Of a stretch of DNA of 64,000 nucleotides, positions 34,033 to 45,902 are shown in pieces (the stretch's first letter is position 1; every line of letters begins with the position of its first letter). The stretch comes from Triticum aestivum. Taxonomy: Eukaryota; Streptophyta; Magnoliopsida; Poales; Poaceae. The notes under the pieces were generated by a model. It was not told the origin of the DNA, searched no databases, and saw only the letters and a list, made by a program, of their open reading frames with translations. The position numbers and the translations under genes are program-made. The stretch covers positions 476,594,530 to 476,658,529 of the forward strand of contig NC_057800.1 of NCBI RefSeq assembly GCF_018294505.1. The letters are read 5' to 3'.

Positions 34033-34434
34033 GTGTACGTCATCAACGGAGGAGCAGTGAGCTGGATGAGTTCCAAGCAAGATACGATGGCCGATTCTAC
34101 TACAGAAGCCGAATACATTACGACTTGTGAAGCTGCAAAGGAAGGTGTTTGGATCCGGAACTTTCTGGATGATCTTGGTATTTTCCCAGCCTTGGTAAAA
34201 CCGTTGGACCTTTATTGTGATAATTCTGGTGCCATCACACAAGCCAAGGAGCCGAGGAATCACCACAAGGTCAGACACATAGATCGGAAATATCAGCTGA
34301 TACAAAAGATCGTAAAGAGTGGTGATGTAGGGTTATGCAAAATTCACACGGATGCAAATGTTGCGGATCCGTTGACTAAGACGCTTCGACAACCCAAGCA
34401 TGAGGGGCACTATGTGCATTCGATGTCTATTTGA
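34033..34434 (+). pseudogene. C-terminal RNase H of copia element 1
   Basis: This continues the frame broken at 22091: the first codons re-use the duplicated gtgta and read on into INGGAVSWMSSKQ, then STTEAEYI and YCDNSGAI, the copia RNase H signatures. It ends with TGA 34432-34434, just before the polypurine tract. The exact frame match across the insert shows that RNase H was open when the insertion happened. Confidence 0.9.
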
Positions 34435-34447
34435 TTAACTCTAGTAC

Positions 34448-34458
34448 AAGTGGGAGAC
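34448..34458 (+). promoter_or_regulatory. Polypurine tract of copia element 1
   Basis: aagtgggagac lies directly before the 3' LTR and is the expected plus-strand primer. Confidence 0.8.
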
Positions 34459-35883
34459 TGTTGGAGATATGCCCTAGAGGCAATCATGTATGATGATATT
34501 TCCTATGTGTTTATGAATAAAGATAGTCCTTGGACATTATCAATGATGTGTATCAGCAAGTACGTGACTTGTTTGTGGGACTATGCATTGTATGATGACT
34601 GTCCTAAAAGGTCCCTAGTCGAAAGGGCTATGTGGACGCGCTGCCAACTAGACTAGCATATGACACGGTCGATGGCTTGGTCTCACTAGCCATGGAGCAT
34701 TGGATGCTAACCGAATAATATGGACTTGTAAGGATCTGGTTGGATTCGACGTAGTCGGATCCGAGTCGAGATAAGGTCCGAGTCGGACAGACCCAGCTAT
34801 GAGACGTAGCGATATGTCATCTGTGAGTCTCGAGTACAACATATGTTCTATGTCCTAAGACCTGAGCTGACGCATGTACTTGGGATGGTGACAGACTTGC
34901 TTTGGGCCGACCAAACGCTACTCCGTAACTGGGTAGTTATAAAGGTAGGTTTCGGGTTTTCTAGAACCATGCTGCGAGACATGGTCGAGCAAGATGGGAT
35001 TTGCCCCTCCGATCAGGAGAGATATACTCTAGGCCCCTCGTGTGATCCGACCAGGATAAGCATGGCCATGCGACAAGGATTATGTGATAATCCGGTTTGT
35101 GGTCGGCATCACTGGAACGAGAAAGAGGTCGGGCTAGCACAAGGATGACAGACTCACCTTGAGCCCGACAACATATATCGTGTGGCAAAAGGAATGGAAG
35201 TATGATGTACAGGTTCGCCTAACCAGCTTCATAGTTTTTGGTGTTCGTCATGCCTTGCTAGAGGTCGCTACGAACTGTGCAGTTCGGAGGTGATCAGAAC
35301 TGCAACCAAGCAGGCCTGAACCTAAGGGGTCGCGCGCTTAAGGGAAGGAACCTACAAGGTCGGACCCGAGGACACTGGTCAGATGTGATCCGAGCTGTAT
35401 TTGGATTGTGGCCGAGTGGACTTATGGGCTTTAGGGTCTATGCGAGGCCCAAGTGTTGAGCCCGCGACGGACGCCTATATAAAGTGGAGGTGCCGCACAC
35501 TCACGCGATTGATCGCTTCGGCGATGTCACTAGGGTTTGCATGTGTTGCGAATAGACACCTCCACTCGCCGTCGGTTGTGTGATCGGAACTAGCAGTCCG
35601 CCGCACGACGTTACTCCTGCACGCGCGGATACCGTTAGAGGCGGTGCACTTGTGCCGCTCCGGCGAACCTGTACGTGGGAACCGACTACCGGCTGTACGA
35701 GGGAGATCGGACGAGGAGGGGATGATCCACGCGGACGCGCTGCCCCAACTCTTCTTCCGCTGCACGACACTGCGCGTCTAGTGGTAACGAACTGTGATCC
35801 ATCTCCCGTAGCATGTTCTTGGTTGTTCTGCGCGTAGGAAAATTTTAATTTGCAATCGACGCACCCTACCATAGAACCCAACA
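34459..35883 (+). repeat. 3' LTR of copia element 1
   Basis: This 1425-bp LTR has a TATA box (tatataaa, 35476-35483). It contains 34641-34793, which is absent from the 5' LTR. Confidence 0.9.
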
Positions 35884-36777
35884 CCATAGGATAGCACCAT
35901 AAATAAAATATACAATCATACCAACCAAGATCATGATTAACCCACAGGACAAAATGGATCTACTCAAACATCATAGGATAACCATAGATAATTGGGAAAT
36001 AATATATGGAGTTGAGCACCATGTTTAAGTAGAGATTACAGTGGGGAGAAGAAGTGTTACACCACTGCATAGAGGGGGAGAAAGTTGGTGTTGACAGTAG
36101 CAAGATTGTTGATGTAGATCGCCGTCCCGATCATTGCCCCGGCGGCACTCCGGCGCCACAGGGAGAGAGGGGGAGAGAGCCCCTCCTTCTTCTTCTTCCT
36201 CAGCCTCCGCCCTAGATGGGAGGAGTGTCCCCCTCTAGTCCATGGCCTCCATGGCGGCAGAGGGGCAGGAGCCCCTCCGAGATTGTTTCTCCCTCTCTAT
36301 TCTCTTCTATTTCGCGCTCCCCAGATCTGGTCAATAACCGTTTCTTATATTCCGGGAGATCCGTAACTCCGACTGCGCTGATTTTAACATGATTTTTTTC
36401 CAGATATACGCTTCCATGCGCCCGAAGTAGAGCTCGAACCGACATTCGAGGAGGGCACAACCCACCACCACGCGCTAGGGGCCTCTGGCGCGCCATGGTG
36501 TCTTTTGGGCTGTGTGGGCCTCCATTTGCAGTGATTCCAACTCCCAAAAATCACATATATACCAAAATAATTCTCTATAAAATTTTATTGCATTTGGACT
36601 TCGTTTAATACGGATACTTTGTGATACAAAAAACATGCAGAAAACAGGAATTGGCACTGGGCACTGGATCAATAGGTTAGTCCAATAAATCATATAAAAA
36701 GTTGCCAAAAATATGTGAAAGTTGTATAATATTGGCTGGAAACAATCAAAAATTATAGATATGACGGAGACATATCA

Positions 36778-38424
36778 GCATCCCCAAGCTTAATTCCTGC
36801 TCGTCCTCAAGCAGGTAAATGATAAAAAAAGATAATTTTTGATGTGGAATGCTACCTAACATAAACTTGATCATATATCTAATCATGGCATGAATATTAA
36901 GACATAAGTGATTCAAAGCAATAGTCTATAATTTGACATAAAGACATCAATACTCAGGCATTCCAACAAACAATCTTGTCTTTCAAAATATCAATGCTAA
37001 AGAAAGCTATCCCTACAAAATCATATAGTATTGTCATGCTCTGTCTTCTTAACACAAAGTATTTCTCATGCACAACCCCAATGACAAGCCGAGCAATTGG
37101 TTCATACTTTTTAATGCGCTTCAACTTTTTCAAGCCTCACGCAATACATGAGCGCAAGCCATGTATATAGCACTATAGGTGGAATAGAGTATGATGATAG
37201 GGGTAAATATAGAGAAGACAAAAATGTAAGAAAGTCTCATATCGACGCGGCTAACCAACGAGCTATGGAGATGCCCATCAATCGATATCAATGCGAGGAG
37301 TAGGGATTGCCATGCAACGAATGCACTAAGAGCTATAAGTGTATGAAAGCTCACTATGAAAACTAAGTGGGTGTGCATCTTATCTTATAATGAAAAATTC
37401 CAACTAGTATATGAAAGTGAGAACATAGGAGACTCTCCATATGAAAAACATGGTGCTACTTTGAAGCACAATGTGGTAAAGGATACTAACAATGCCCCTT
37501 CTCTCTTTGTTTTTTTTTGTTTTTTTCCTTTTTCTTTCTTTTTTTGCTCTCATTGTCCGGAGTCTCATCCCGACTTGTGGGGGAATCATAGTCTCCATCA
37601 TCCTTTCCTCACTGGGGCACTACTCTAAAAATGAATAATGATGATCATCACACTTCTATTTACTTATAACTCAAAAGAAATAAAAATTATAACTCGATAC
37701 CTATGACAAAGTATGACTCTACATGAATGCCTCTAGCAATGTACTAGGATGTGCAATGATCTAGCGTAACATGTATGAAAAATGATGAACGGTGGCTGAG
37801 CCACAACTACTATGTCAGCTATATGATCATGCAAAGCAATATGACAATGAATGCTCAAGTCATCAAACGGAGGTGGTGGAAGTTGCATGGCAATATATCT
37901 CGGAATGGCCATGGAAAAGCCATGATAGGTAGGTATGGTGGCTGTTTTGAGGAAGATATAATAAGGTTTATGTGTGATAGAGCGTATCATATCACGGGGT
38001 TTGGATGCACCTGTGAAGTTTGCACCATGTCTCGATGTGAGAAAGGGCAATGCAAGGTACCGTAGAGGCTAGCAAATTGCGGAAAGGTAAGAGTGCGTAT
38101 AATCTATGGACTCACATTAGTCATAAAGAACTCATATACTTATTGCAAAAGTTTATTAGCCCTCGAAGCAAAGTACTACTACACATGCCCCTAGGGGGAT
38201 AGATTGGTAGGAAATGACCATCGCTCGTCCCCGACCACCACTCATAAGGAAGACAATCAATAATAAATCGTGCTCCAACATCATAGCATAATGAGAGACT
38301 ATACGTGCATGCTTCAGGAATCACAAAGCTTAACACCAATATTCTTACTAACCATAACCGTTTACTATTACCACACTCATATTCCATCTCTATATCACAA
38401 AACTATTGCAAGAAATCAAACATA
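36778..38424 (-). other. Noncoding 3' internal region of element D
   Basis: This aligns with 28590-30250 of the Sabrina-like element in blocks: ccccaagcttaattcctgct, tggagatgcccat, gggattgccatgcaacg, ctcccccgaccaccactcat-like. No protein domain is visible. A T-rich run lies near 37510-37545. The two elements are therefore relatives with different LTRs. Confidence 0.6.
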
Positions 38425-38800
38425 CACTACTGCAGGATGGTCTAAACGCGACACTACGATCAGAGACCCTTCGAGGAAACTATGTGTGATGCCATAATCG
38501 GAAAAGATGGTGTAAAAAACCGTCAAAAAGGTTCAAAACGTTTGCGATGATGGATGCATCAAACACGGTTCAGATTTTAGTTGCGTGTGCGATGCAGGGC
38601 ATACGGTTCAGTTCAATTAACTATTTGGGATGAGGAGGAACAAAAGAAATGGGCAGCCAGATGAAGGCGTGTGCGATATATAGCATACGGTTCACTAGGA
38701 TGAAATGTGTGTGATTAGGCAACACAATGGAAACGGTTCAACTGAACAAGATGTGTGTGATACGCGGCAAACAGATCCATAATCAGAAATGTGTGCGAAG
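38425..38800. repeat. CACTA terminal and subterminal repeats
   Basis: Repeated phrases: gcatacggttca at two or more places, gtgtgcgat or gtgtgtgat at five or more, and aaacggttcaac. Spacing is irregular. Confidence 0.6.
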
Positions 38801-38978
38801 ACCAATAATAACACAGACGATTGCTGCTAATAAGTCATGTGATTTGCTCTGTCTATAGTAGAATAACATGTATATATATAACTGAAATAAACATCTAATT
38901 ACATAAGTGACTATACAGATCATTCGCACACACCTCAATAAACAATTGCATGCATTCTAAAGTAGGAGAAATGATCGT

Positions 38979-39722
38979 CTAGTCATCTACTTCTTGTGAC
39001 GCTCCCACCACTGCTATGTGGCTCGATCCCTCATCTAGGTCAGGAAGAAGACAGTCCCTCATGTCAACGATCTGCCTGTACATCTCGTAGCTTGTGTACG
39101 CGTCCATGGCCTCGTACTTGACATGTTGTTCATCCAGTCTCTCATGCCACACACTGTGCTAGGTGTTCCTATCCTTATTGCTCTCATTCTTCATCTTCAT
39201 GTAGTAGGGGTCGATGATGGCCGAGGCGAGGTCAACCAGGGAGTTCAGTTTGTTTTTGTCGCTACCCCAGACCTTGAAGTGGCGCTGGAAGTTGACAAGA
39301 TACGGGCATTTCAAGCTCGAAACCTTGAGCGCTTTTAAATAGTTGGTGGTGTCCACCGCAGCGAAACTGTAGTCGGAGATGTTGATAAACCTGGAGAAAT
39401 GCTCGCAAGGCGTTGTGGCCTGGTGGTAGTGGTAGACGAGGACGTCATGTCGCATGCACAACTGGGCGCCGGCAACCTTATGATCGTGCCCGGCACGACC
39501 CATGGTGTACTCAAGGTCAAAGCCGACCACTTGGTACTTGTCCTCGGCAAGGAACTGCTCCATAGTTTGGATGGAGCTCTCCACCGAGACCGGATCGTTC
39601 ATGTACACCACCGAGAGAGTCTTCCCCCTCACGTGGGTGTCCATGACATGTTGCGTGGTGAACTGCCCGCCGTTGTCGTCGTCGGCCGCTGGGGGCGCCA
39701 TTGGAGCCACGGGGAGCGCCAT
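38979..39722 (-). pseudogene. DEDDy 3'-5' exonuclease-like gene carried by the CACTA
   Basis: The start is the ATG at 39722-39720 (MALPVAPMAPPAAD). The frame covers about 247 codons to TAG 38979-38981, with one in-frame TAG at 39159-39161. Exonuclease motif I is GFDLEYT (Asp-x-Glu). Motif II probably includes the Asp of AVDTTNYLKAL. Motif III is KYEAMDAYTSYEMY, with Tyr-x3-Asp, marking the DEDDy class (WRN/RNase D-like fold) that trims nucleic acids from the 3' end. The late stop removes motif III, so the protein should be dead. Many-copy relatives in Triticeae are known to me, consistent with spread by transposons. Confidence 0.72.
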
Positions 39723-40150
39723 TGGAACCGCTGGATGTCCTCTCTGTATGTGTCCTCATGGGTGTGCCTATTGTGTCGTCTGGGACGAGAGATCAAGGTA
39801 AATGGCCGCAGGAATAAAAGGGGGCCGGGCGGCGTGAATTCTCGGCGCGTCCGCATGGCAGGTTTTGCAGCGGGTAACTGCATCGTCGCGCCGCGCCCGG
39901 CGCAACCGCATGCACACGAACATGCGTGACCGTGCGCCGGCCCCAAACACTGGCAGCGTGCGTGGAGGGATGAGGGAAGAGCACCCGGAGGGACGTGAGA
40001 GCAGAGCGCGTGTGGCAGGACGCGAGCAGAGCGCGCCGCGGCCGCTGAACCGCAAGCAACCACACGCATAGAGAAGTTGAACACGCAGGAAATGGTCGCC
40101 TACAAGCCGGCCGACAGTTGTGTCGCTGCGTAGAGAGCGGCCGTGTGCTA
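39723..40150. other. GC-rich upstream region of the exonuclease gene
   Basis: Probable 5' flank and promoter of the minus-strand gene. Only a weak TATA-like ttttatt (near 39818, minus strand) is seen. Open frames here occur on both strands and look like composition effects. Confidence 0.35.
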
Positions 40151-40342
40151 CCACCTCCGTCTAGTCTATAGTCACCTTTATATTCTGTGCCATACTTTGC
40201 CCTCAAATTTAACCAACAAAATGTTAATGCATGTTATAAAATTATTGGAAACTATGTTCAAATACGAATCCAATTATATAATCTTTGGCAACATGCATTT
40301 GTATTTTATTAGTTAAATCATACTTATAAACCCGGACGAGGG
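40151..40342. mobile_element. Stowaway-type MITE (Tc1/mariner)
   Basis: A 192-bp element with TA on both sides (40149-40150, 40343-40344). It starts ccacctccgtctagt and ends cccggacgagg, a degenerate copy of the inverted CTCCCTCCGT end. The interior (aaaatgttaatgcatgttataaaa, then an inverted copy) forms the expected long hairpin. Confidence 0.75.
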
Positions 40343-40607
40343 TACAGAAGGCAATTAAATCGCAAAAAAAATTTATTAACCGTATGTGTATGTGGCCTTT
40401 CGTCCTCCTCTCGCACGTCTTGTCACCCCGCTGCCATAGACGGCTTACAGCGTAAGCTTGCGCAGTGCGCGGGGGCGTTCTTTTGGCCAAACGGTGGAGC
40501 CAATAAATGATCGGTGAGCCCGTTCCTGCGCAACCTCGCAGGTTCCGGTGCAAGCTTCCCTCCCGACTCGGTGAAATCCCCCAAAATCCCAATGCTTACC
40601 GGCCTGC

Positions 40608-40615
40608 TATAAAAA
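40608..40615 (+). promoter_or_regulatory. TATA box
   Basis: tataaaaa, 81 bp upstream of the ATG at 40696, in a GC-rich context typical of a grass core promoter. Confidence 0.5.
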
Positions 40616-40695
40616 CCCTCACGGCCGCCGAGTCTTGCGTCACATTTTCCCCTCCCCGCTATAGGTTATCTCGTCTGCTTCACCCACAATCACCA

Positions 40696-40848
40696 ATGGC
40701 ACCAGTCCATCGTCATCGCTCAGCCACTCTGCCGTCATCAGAGGACAGCTCCAGCTGGGAGGCTACACTGCGGCGGCGGCGCAGTCCCTGGCATAGTGTA
40801 GTGCGTGTGGCGTCCCTGTTGGGTGTGCGTGGAACACCCACCACATGA
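40696..40848 (+). pseudogene. 5' end of an unrecognised gene inside the CACTA
   Basis: The ATG in caccaATGGCACC starts a 50-codon frame (MAPVHRHRSATLPSSEDSSSWEATL) ending TGA 40846-40848, 48 bp before the gypsy LTR. A good TATA box and CT-rich leader precede it. It diverges from the exonuclease gene. The protein is not recognised, and a frameshift may hide a longer product cut off by the insertion at 40897. Confidence 0.4.
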
Positions 40849-40896
40849 TCCGCCGCCGGTGCCCGACAGCAGCTGTTGCCGGCTGCCGTTGCCGCC

Positions 40897-42395
40897 TGAT
40901 GAACCACAAGTATAGGGGATCTATTGTAGTCCTTTCAATAAGTAAGACTGTCGAACCCAACGAGGAGCAGAAGGAAATGACAAGCAGTTTTCAGTAAGGT
41001 ATTCTCTGCAAGCACTGAAATTATCGGTCACATATAGTTTTATGATAAGGTAATTCGTAACGGGTAACAAGTAACAAAAGTAAACAAGGTGCAGCAAGGT
41101 GGCCCAATCCTTTTTGTAGCAAAGGATGAGCGTGGAAAAACTCTTATATAAAGGAAAGCGCTCCTGAGGACACATGGGAATTATCGTCAAGCTAGTTTTC
41201 ATCATGCTCATATGATTCGCGTTCGTTACTTTGATAATTTGATATGTGGGTGGACCGGTACTTGGGTACTGCCCTTCCTTAGACAAGCATCCCACTTATG
41301 ATTAACCCCCTCGCAAGCATACACAACTACGACAGAAGAATTAAGGTAAACCTAACCATAGCATGGAACATATGGATCCAAATCAGCCCCTTACGAAGCA
41401 GCACATAAACTAGGGTTTAAGCTTCTGTCACTCTACCAACCCATCATCTACTTATTACTTCCCAATGCATTACCCTAGGCCCAAAAAATGGTGAAGTGTC
41501 ATGTAGTCGACGTTCACATAACACCACTAGAGGAAAGACAACATGCATCTCATCAAAATATCGAACGAATACCAAATTCACATGACTACTTATAACAAGA
41601 CTTCTCCCATGTCCTCAGGAACAAACGTAACTACTCACAAATCATGTTCATGTTCATAATCAGAGGGGTATTAATATGCATAAAGGATCTGAACATATAA
41701 TCTTCCATCGAATAAACCAAATAGCATCAACTACAAGGAGTAATCAACACTACTAGCAACCCACAGGTACCAATATGAGGTTTTGAGACAAATATCGGAT
41801 ACAGGAGATGAACTAGGGTTTGAGAGGAGATGGTGCTGGTGAATATGTTGATGGAGATTGACCCCCTCCTGATGAGAGGATCGATGGTGATGCCGATGGT
41901 GATGATTTCCCCCTCCCGGAGGGATGTTTCCCCGGCAGAACAGCTCCGCTGGAGTCCTAGATTGGTTCCGCCAAGGTTCCGCCTCGAGATGGCGGCGCTT
42001 CGTCCCAAAAGCTTCATTCAGATTTTTTTAGGGCAAAAGACACCTTACACTAGACGATGGGCGTCGGGGGGCTTCCAGGTGGCCCACAAGGCAGGGGCGC
42101 CCTCCACCCTCGTGGATAGTGGGTAGCCCTCCTCTAGTGCTTTCTTCGCCCATTATTTTTAATATATTCCAAAACTGACTTTCGTGGAGTTTCAGGACTT
42201 TTGGAGTTGTGCAGAATAGGTCTCTAATATTTACTCCTTTTCCAGCCCAAAATTCAAGCTGTCGGCATTCTACCTCTTCATGTAAACCTTGTAAAATAAG
42301 AGAGAAAAGGCATATGTATTGTGACATAATGTGTAATAATAGCCCATAATGCAATATATATCGATATAAAATCATGACAAAAAATGGACGTATCA
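40897..42395 (-). repeat. 3' LTR of element F
   Basis: 1499 bp with TGAT/ATCA ends. It shares only short blocks (ccacaagtataggggat near its left end) with the WHAM-like LTR at 42704. Confidence 0.8.
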
Positions 42396-42703
42396 ACTCC
42401 CCCAAGCTTAGACCTCGCTTGTCCTCAAGCGGAAGCCGATATCAAAAAATATGTCCACATGTTTAGAGATAGAGGTGTCGATAAAATAAAATACGGACAT
42501 GAGGGCATCATGATCATTCTTAGAATAGCAACATATATATAGTCATATGATTTCTTTTGCTAAAGTAAAAATCTATTCACAATGTCAAGTATGAATCAGA
42601 AACTTCATTGAAAAACTAGAAAACTTTAATCTCAGTAATTGAAGCAATTGCAATTTATCATAGCAACGGAAAGAGTCAATATAAGAGCTTTTCAGCAAGT
42701 CTG
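42396..42703 (-). other. 3' internal region of element F, first part
   Basis: Noncoding sequence from the polypurine tract to the inserted solo LTR. It continues at 44094. Confidence 0.65.
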
Positions 42704-44093
42704 TGATAACCCACAAGTATAGGGGATCGCAACAGTTTTCGAGGGTAGAGTATTCAACCCAAATTTATTGATTCGACACAAGGGGAGCCAAAGAATATTC
42801 TCAAGTATTAACAGTTGAGTTGTCAATTCAACCACACCTGAAAGACTTAATATCTGCAGCAAAGTATTTAGTAGAAAAGTAATATGATAGTAGTGGTAAC
42901 GGTGGCAAAGGTAACAGTAGCAGTTTTGTAGTAATTGTAAAAGAGGCAACGGAAAAGTAACTAAGCAAAGATCAATATGTGAAAAGCTCGTAGGCATTGG
43001 ATCGGTGATGGATAATTATGTCGGATGCGATTCCTCATGCAATAGTTATAACATAGGGTGACACAGAACTAGCTCCAGTTCATCAATGTCATGTAGGCAT
43101 GTATTCTGAATATAGTCATACGTGCTTAAGGAAAAGAACTTGCATGACATCTTTTGTCCTACCCTCCCGTGGCAGTGGGGTCCTATTGAAAACTAAGGGA
43201 TATTAAGGCCTCCTTTTAATAGAGTACCGGACCAAAGCATTAACACTTAGTGAATACACGAACTCCTCAAACTACGGTCATCACTAGTAAGTATCTCGGT
43301 TATTGTCACTTCGGGGTTAACGGATCATAACACATAATAGGTGACTATAGACTTGCAAGATAGGATCAAGAACTCGCATATATTCATGAAAACATAATAG
43401 GTTCAGATCTGAAATCATGGCACTTGGGCCCTAGTGACAAGCATTAAGCATAGCAAAGTCATAGCAACATCAATCTCAGAACATAATGGATACTAGGGAT
43501 CAAAACCTAACAAAACTAACTCGATTACATGATAAATCTCATCCAACCCATCACCGTCCAGCAAGCCTACGATGGAATTACTCACGCATGGCGGTGAGCA
43601 TCATGAAATTGGTGATGGAGGAAGGTTGATGATGACGATGGCGGCGGATTCCCCTCTTAGGAGCCCCGAACGGACTCCAGATCAGCCCTCCCGAGAGAGA
43701 TTGGGGCTTGGCGGCGGCTCCGTATTGTAAAACGCGATGAATCCTTCTCCCTGAACGTGAATATATGGAGTTGGAGTTGAGGTCTTCAGGAGCGTCAGGG
43801 GGGCCACGAGGCAGGGGGTGCGCCCAGGGGGGTAGGCGCACCCCCCACCCTCGTGGACAGGGTGTGGGGCCACTGGCCTTGATTCTTTCGCCAGTATTTT
43901 TTATATATTCCAAAAATATTCTCCGTTGATTTTCATGTCATTCCGAGAACTTTTATTTCTGCAGAAAAATAACACCATGGCAATTCTGCTTAAAACAGCG
44001 TCAGTCCGGGTTAGTTCCATTCAAATCATGCAAGTTAGAGTCCAAAACAATGGCAAAAGTGTTTGGAAAAGTAGATACGATGGAGACATATCA
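42704..44093 (-). repeat. Solo WHAM-like LTR
   Basis: A 1390-bp LTR reading tgataacccacaagtatagg ... gatggagacatatca in plus orientation (TGATA/TATCA ends). No internal region accompanies it. The flanks (gtctg left, gtcca right) do not give a convincing 5-bp duplication. The family name is from recall. Confidence 0.75.
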
Positions 44094-44269
44094 GTCCACA
44101 TACTCAACTATCATTTAGTCTTTCACAATTGCTAACACTCACGCAATACTTATGGGTATGAAGTTTTAATCAGACATAGAGAAAGATAGGAGCTTATAGT
44201 TTTTCCTCCCAACCTTTTACCTCAAGGGTAACGTCAACAATAATGCTTTATGAAAACCCACATCCCATT

Positions 44270-44324
<55 letters not shown>

Positions 44325-45265
44325 GATCTTTCCAACACATAGTGCTTGCCAAAGGATAAAGTGTAAAAAGGAAAGGTGAAGATCACCACGACTCTTGTGT
44401 AAGGTATAAGACAAAAATAAAAGATAGGCCTGTCGTAGAGGGAAGCAGAGGTTGTCACGTGTTTTTATGGTTGGATGCACAAAATCTTAATGCAGAAGAA
44501 CGTCACTTTATATTGCCACTTGTGATAGGGACCTTTATTATGCAGTCCGTCGCTTTTATTTCTTCCATATCACAAGCTCGTATAAAGCTTATTTTCTCCA
44601 CACTAATACATCATACATATTTAGATAGCACTTTTTATTGCTTGTAACAATGACAACTTACTTGAAGGATCTTACTCAATCCATAGGTAGATATGGTGGA
44701 CTCCCATGGCAACACTGGGTTTAAGGATATTTGGAAGCACAAGTAGTATCTCTACTTGTGCAAAGAATTTGGCTAGCATAAGGGGGAAAGGCAAGCTCAA
44801 CATGTTGGATGATCCATGACAATATAATTTATTTCAGATATAAGAAAACATAACCCATTACTTTGTCTTCCTTGTCCAACGTCAACTTTGTAGCATGTCA
44901 TATTTTTATGAGTGCTCACAATCATAAAAGATGTCCAAGATAGTATATTTATATGTGAAAACCTCTCTTTCTTTATTACTTCCTATTTATTGCAACGATG
45001 ACCAAAACTATGTTTGAAAGCTCTCAACAACTTTTATTTGTCATACTCTTTATATGTGAAGTCATTAATCTCCATAAGATCAATATGATCTCTATATTTC
45101 TTTTTATTCTTTCCTTTTTCTTTTATTCCCTCAAGATCATAGCAAGATAACCAAGCCCTCGACTCAAGGCTAATCTTTATTATATATAGCTCAGGACTCG
45201 ATCACATAGATAAGGATCAACACAAAAACTCAAAGCTAGATCGTACTGAACTTTATTCTACTAGA
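44094..45265 (-). other. 3' internal region of element F, second part
   Basis: AT-rich noncoding sequence continuing from 42703, with an (AT)25 run. No domain is recognised. Confidence 0.55.
44272..44321. repeat. (AT)25 microsatellite
   Basis: Fifty bases of uninterrupted AT dinucleotide. Confidence 0.97.
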
Positions 45266-45902
45266 TCAAGATATAACCAACAAGATCGAACTAAGAAAAA
45301 GGGTAAAGATAGAAGTGTGATGGTGATACAATACCGGGGCACCTCCCCCAAGCTTCGAAGTTGCCAAGGGGAGTGCCCATACCCATGTATTTATGTCTCT
45401 TTCTTCGGAGGTGGTGATGATGGAGTTGTTGATGATGTAGGCTTGTCGTCCATCTTCCGGGGCATCATAGAAGGATGATCGAGTCTCCAGGATCCTCAAA
45501 TTTGTAGCCAAATTCATCTTCTTGAATCTATATTCATACTCACAGTTTTGGTTTTGCAGGTCATAGATCTGGGCTTGGAGGTGATCGATTTTCTCGTGAA
45601 GCTTGAAGATGGTCTCCCCAATGTTCTTGGCATCCAGCTTGTGGTTGTTGTTGAACTCCACGATCATCATGGTGGTTGGCCTTGAGTCCGCGTTCCACCA
45701 TCCCCTCACACTTGAAAAATTGTTGCTCCATTGCTTCGAGTCTTGTATCCACGCTTCCGGTCCTCCTTGGTCCCTCAACATCGCAGATTTGCAGCACCCC
45801 CTCATGCATCTCAATGGTTTGAGGGTGTTGCATCACCTCCACGAGGTAGGGGTTGATGACCTTCTCAAAAAAATTGCCCTTGGGGGCGCTTGAAGACGTC
45901 AT
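45266..45902 (-). pseudogene. Extra ORF downstream of pol in element F
   Basis: This starts at 45902 (MTSSSAPKGNFFEKVINPYLVEVMQ). After a frame change near 45700-45600 it continues as a coiled-coil segment (KLHEKIDHLQAQIYDLQNQN). It lies between integrase and the 3' LTR, where Athila-type elements carry an additional ORF of unclear function. No membrane segment suggests an envelope protein. The gene is frameshifted. Confidence 0.6.

Larger units (their letters stand above)
16205..35883 (+). mobile_element. Ty1/copia element 1, interrupted
   Basis: Two LTRs (16205-17479 and 34459-35883, TGTTGG...CAACA-type ends) are flanked by the 5-bp duplication ccata (16200-16204 and 35884-35888). The order gag-protease-integrase-RT-RNase H is that of copia. 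A Sabrina-like element (22092-34032) sits in the RNase H region with its own duplication gtgta. Without it the element is about 7.7 kb. Several stops and frameshifts make it non-functional. Confidence 0.92.
15495..38424 (-). mobile_element. Athila-type gypsy element D, split by copia 1
   Basis: Its 3' LTR is 15495-16204 plus 35889-36777 (about 1.6 kb without the insert and its duplication). It starts tgttgggattt and ends gagacatatca, with the internal region on the right, so the element is minus strand. The join across copia 1 is exact once the ccata duplication is removed. The internal region 36778-38424 starts catccccaagctt (polypurine tract on the minus strand) and is then cut by the CACTA at 38425. 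Gag, pol and the 5' LTR lie beyond that cut and are not in view. Confidence 0.72.
38425..40896. mobile_element. CACTA transposon, one end
   Basis: The sequence after ata begins CACTACTGCAGGATGGTC, a CACTA-type terminus. A subterminal zone (about 38430-38800) repeats variants of atgtgtgcgatgcagggcatacggttca in both orientations, typical of transposase-binding arrays in CACTA elements. The other end is not in view: the element is cut at 40897 by a gypsy LTR. It carries an exonuclease gene (38979-39722) and a short promoter-plus-ORF unit (40608-40848). No CACTA transposase is seen here. Confidence 0.7.

Noticed and set aside
39793..40154. Overlapping minus-strand frames upstream of the exonuclease gene
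   Set aside because: Overlapping frames in GC-rich DNA without motifs; a 5' flank is the simpler reading.
44217..44480. Minus-strand ORF with a Tyr-Ile repeat
   Set aside because: It is the translation of the (AT)25 microsatellite.
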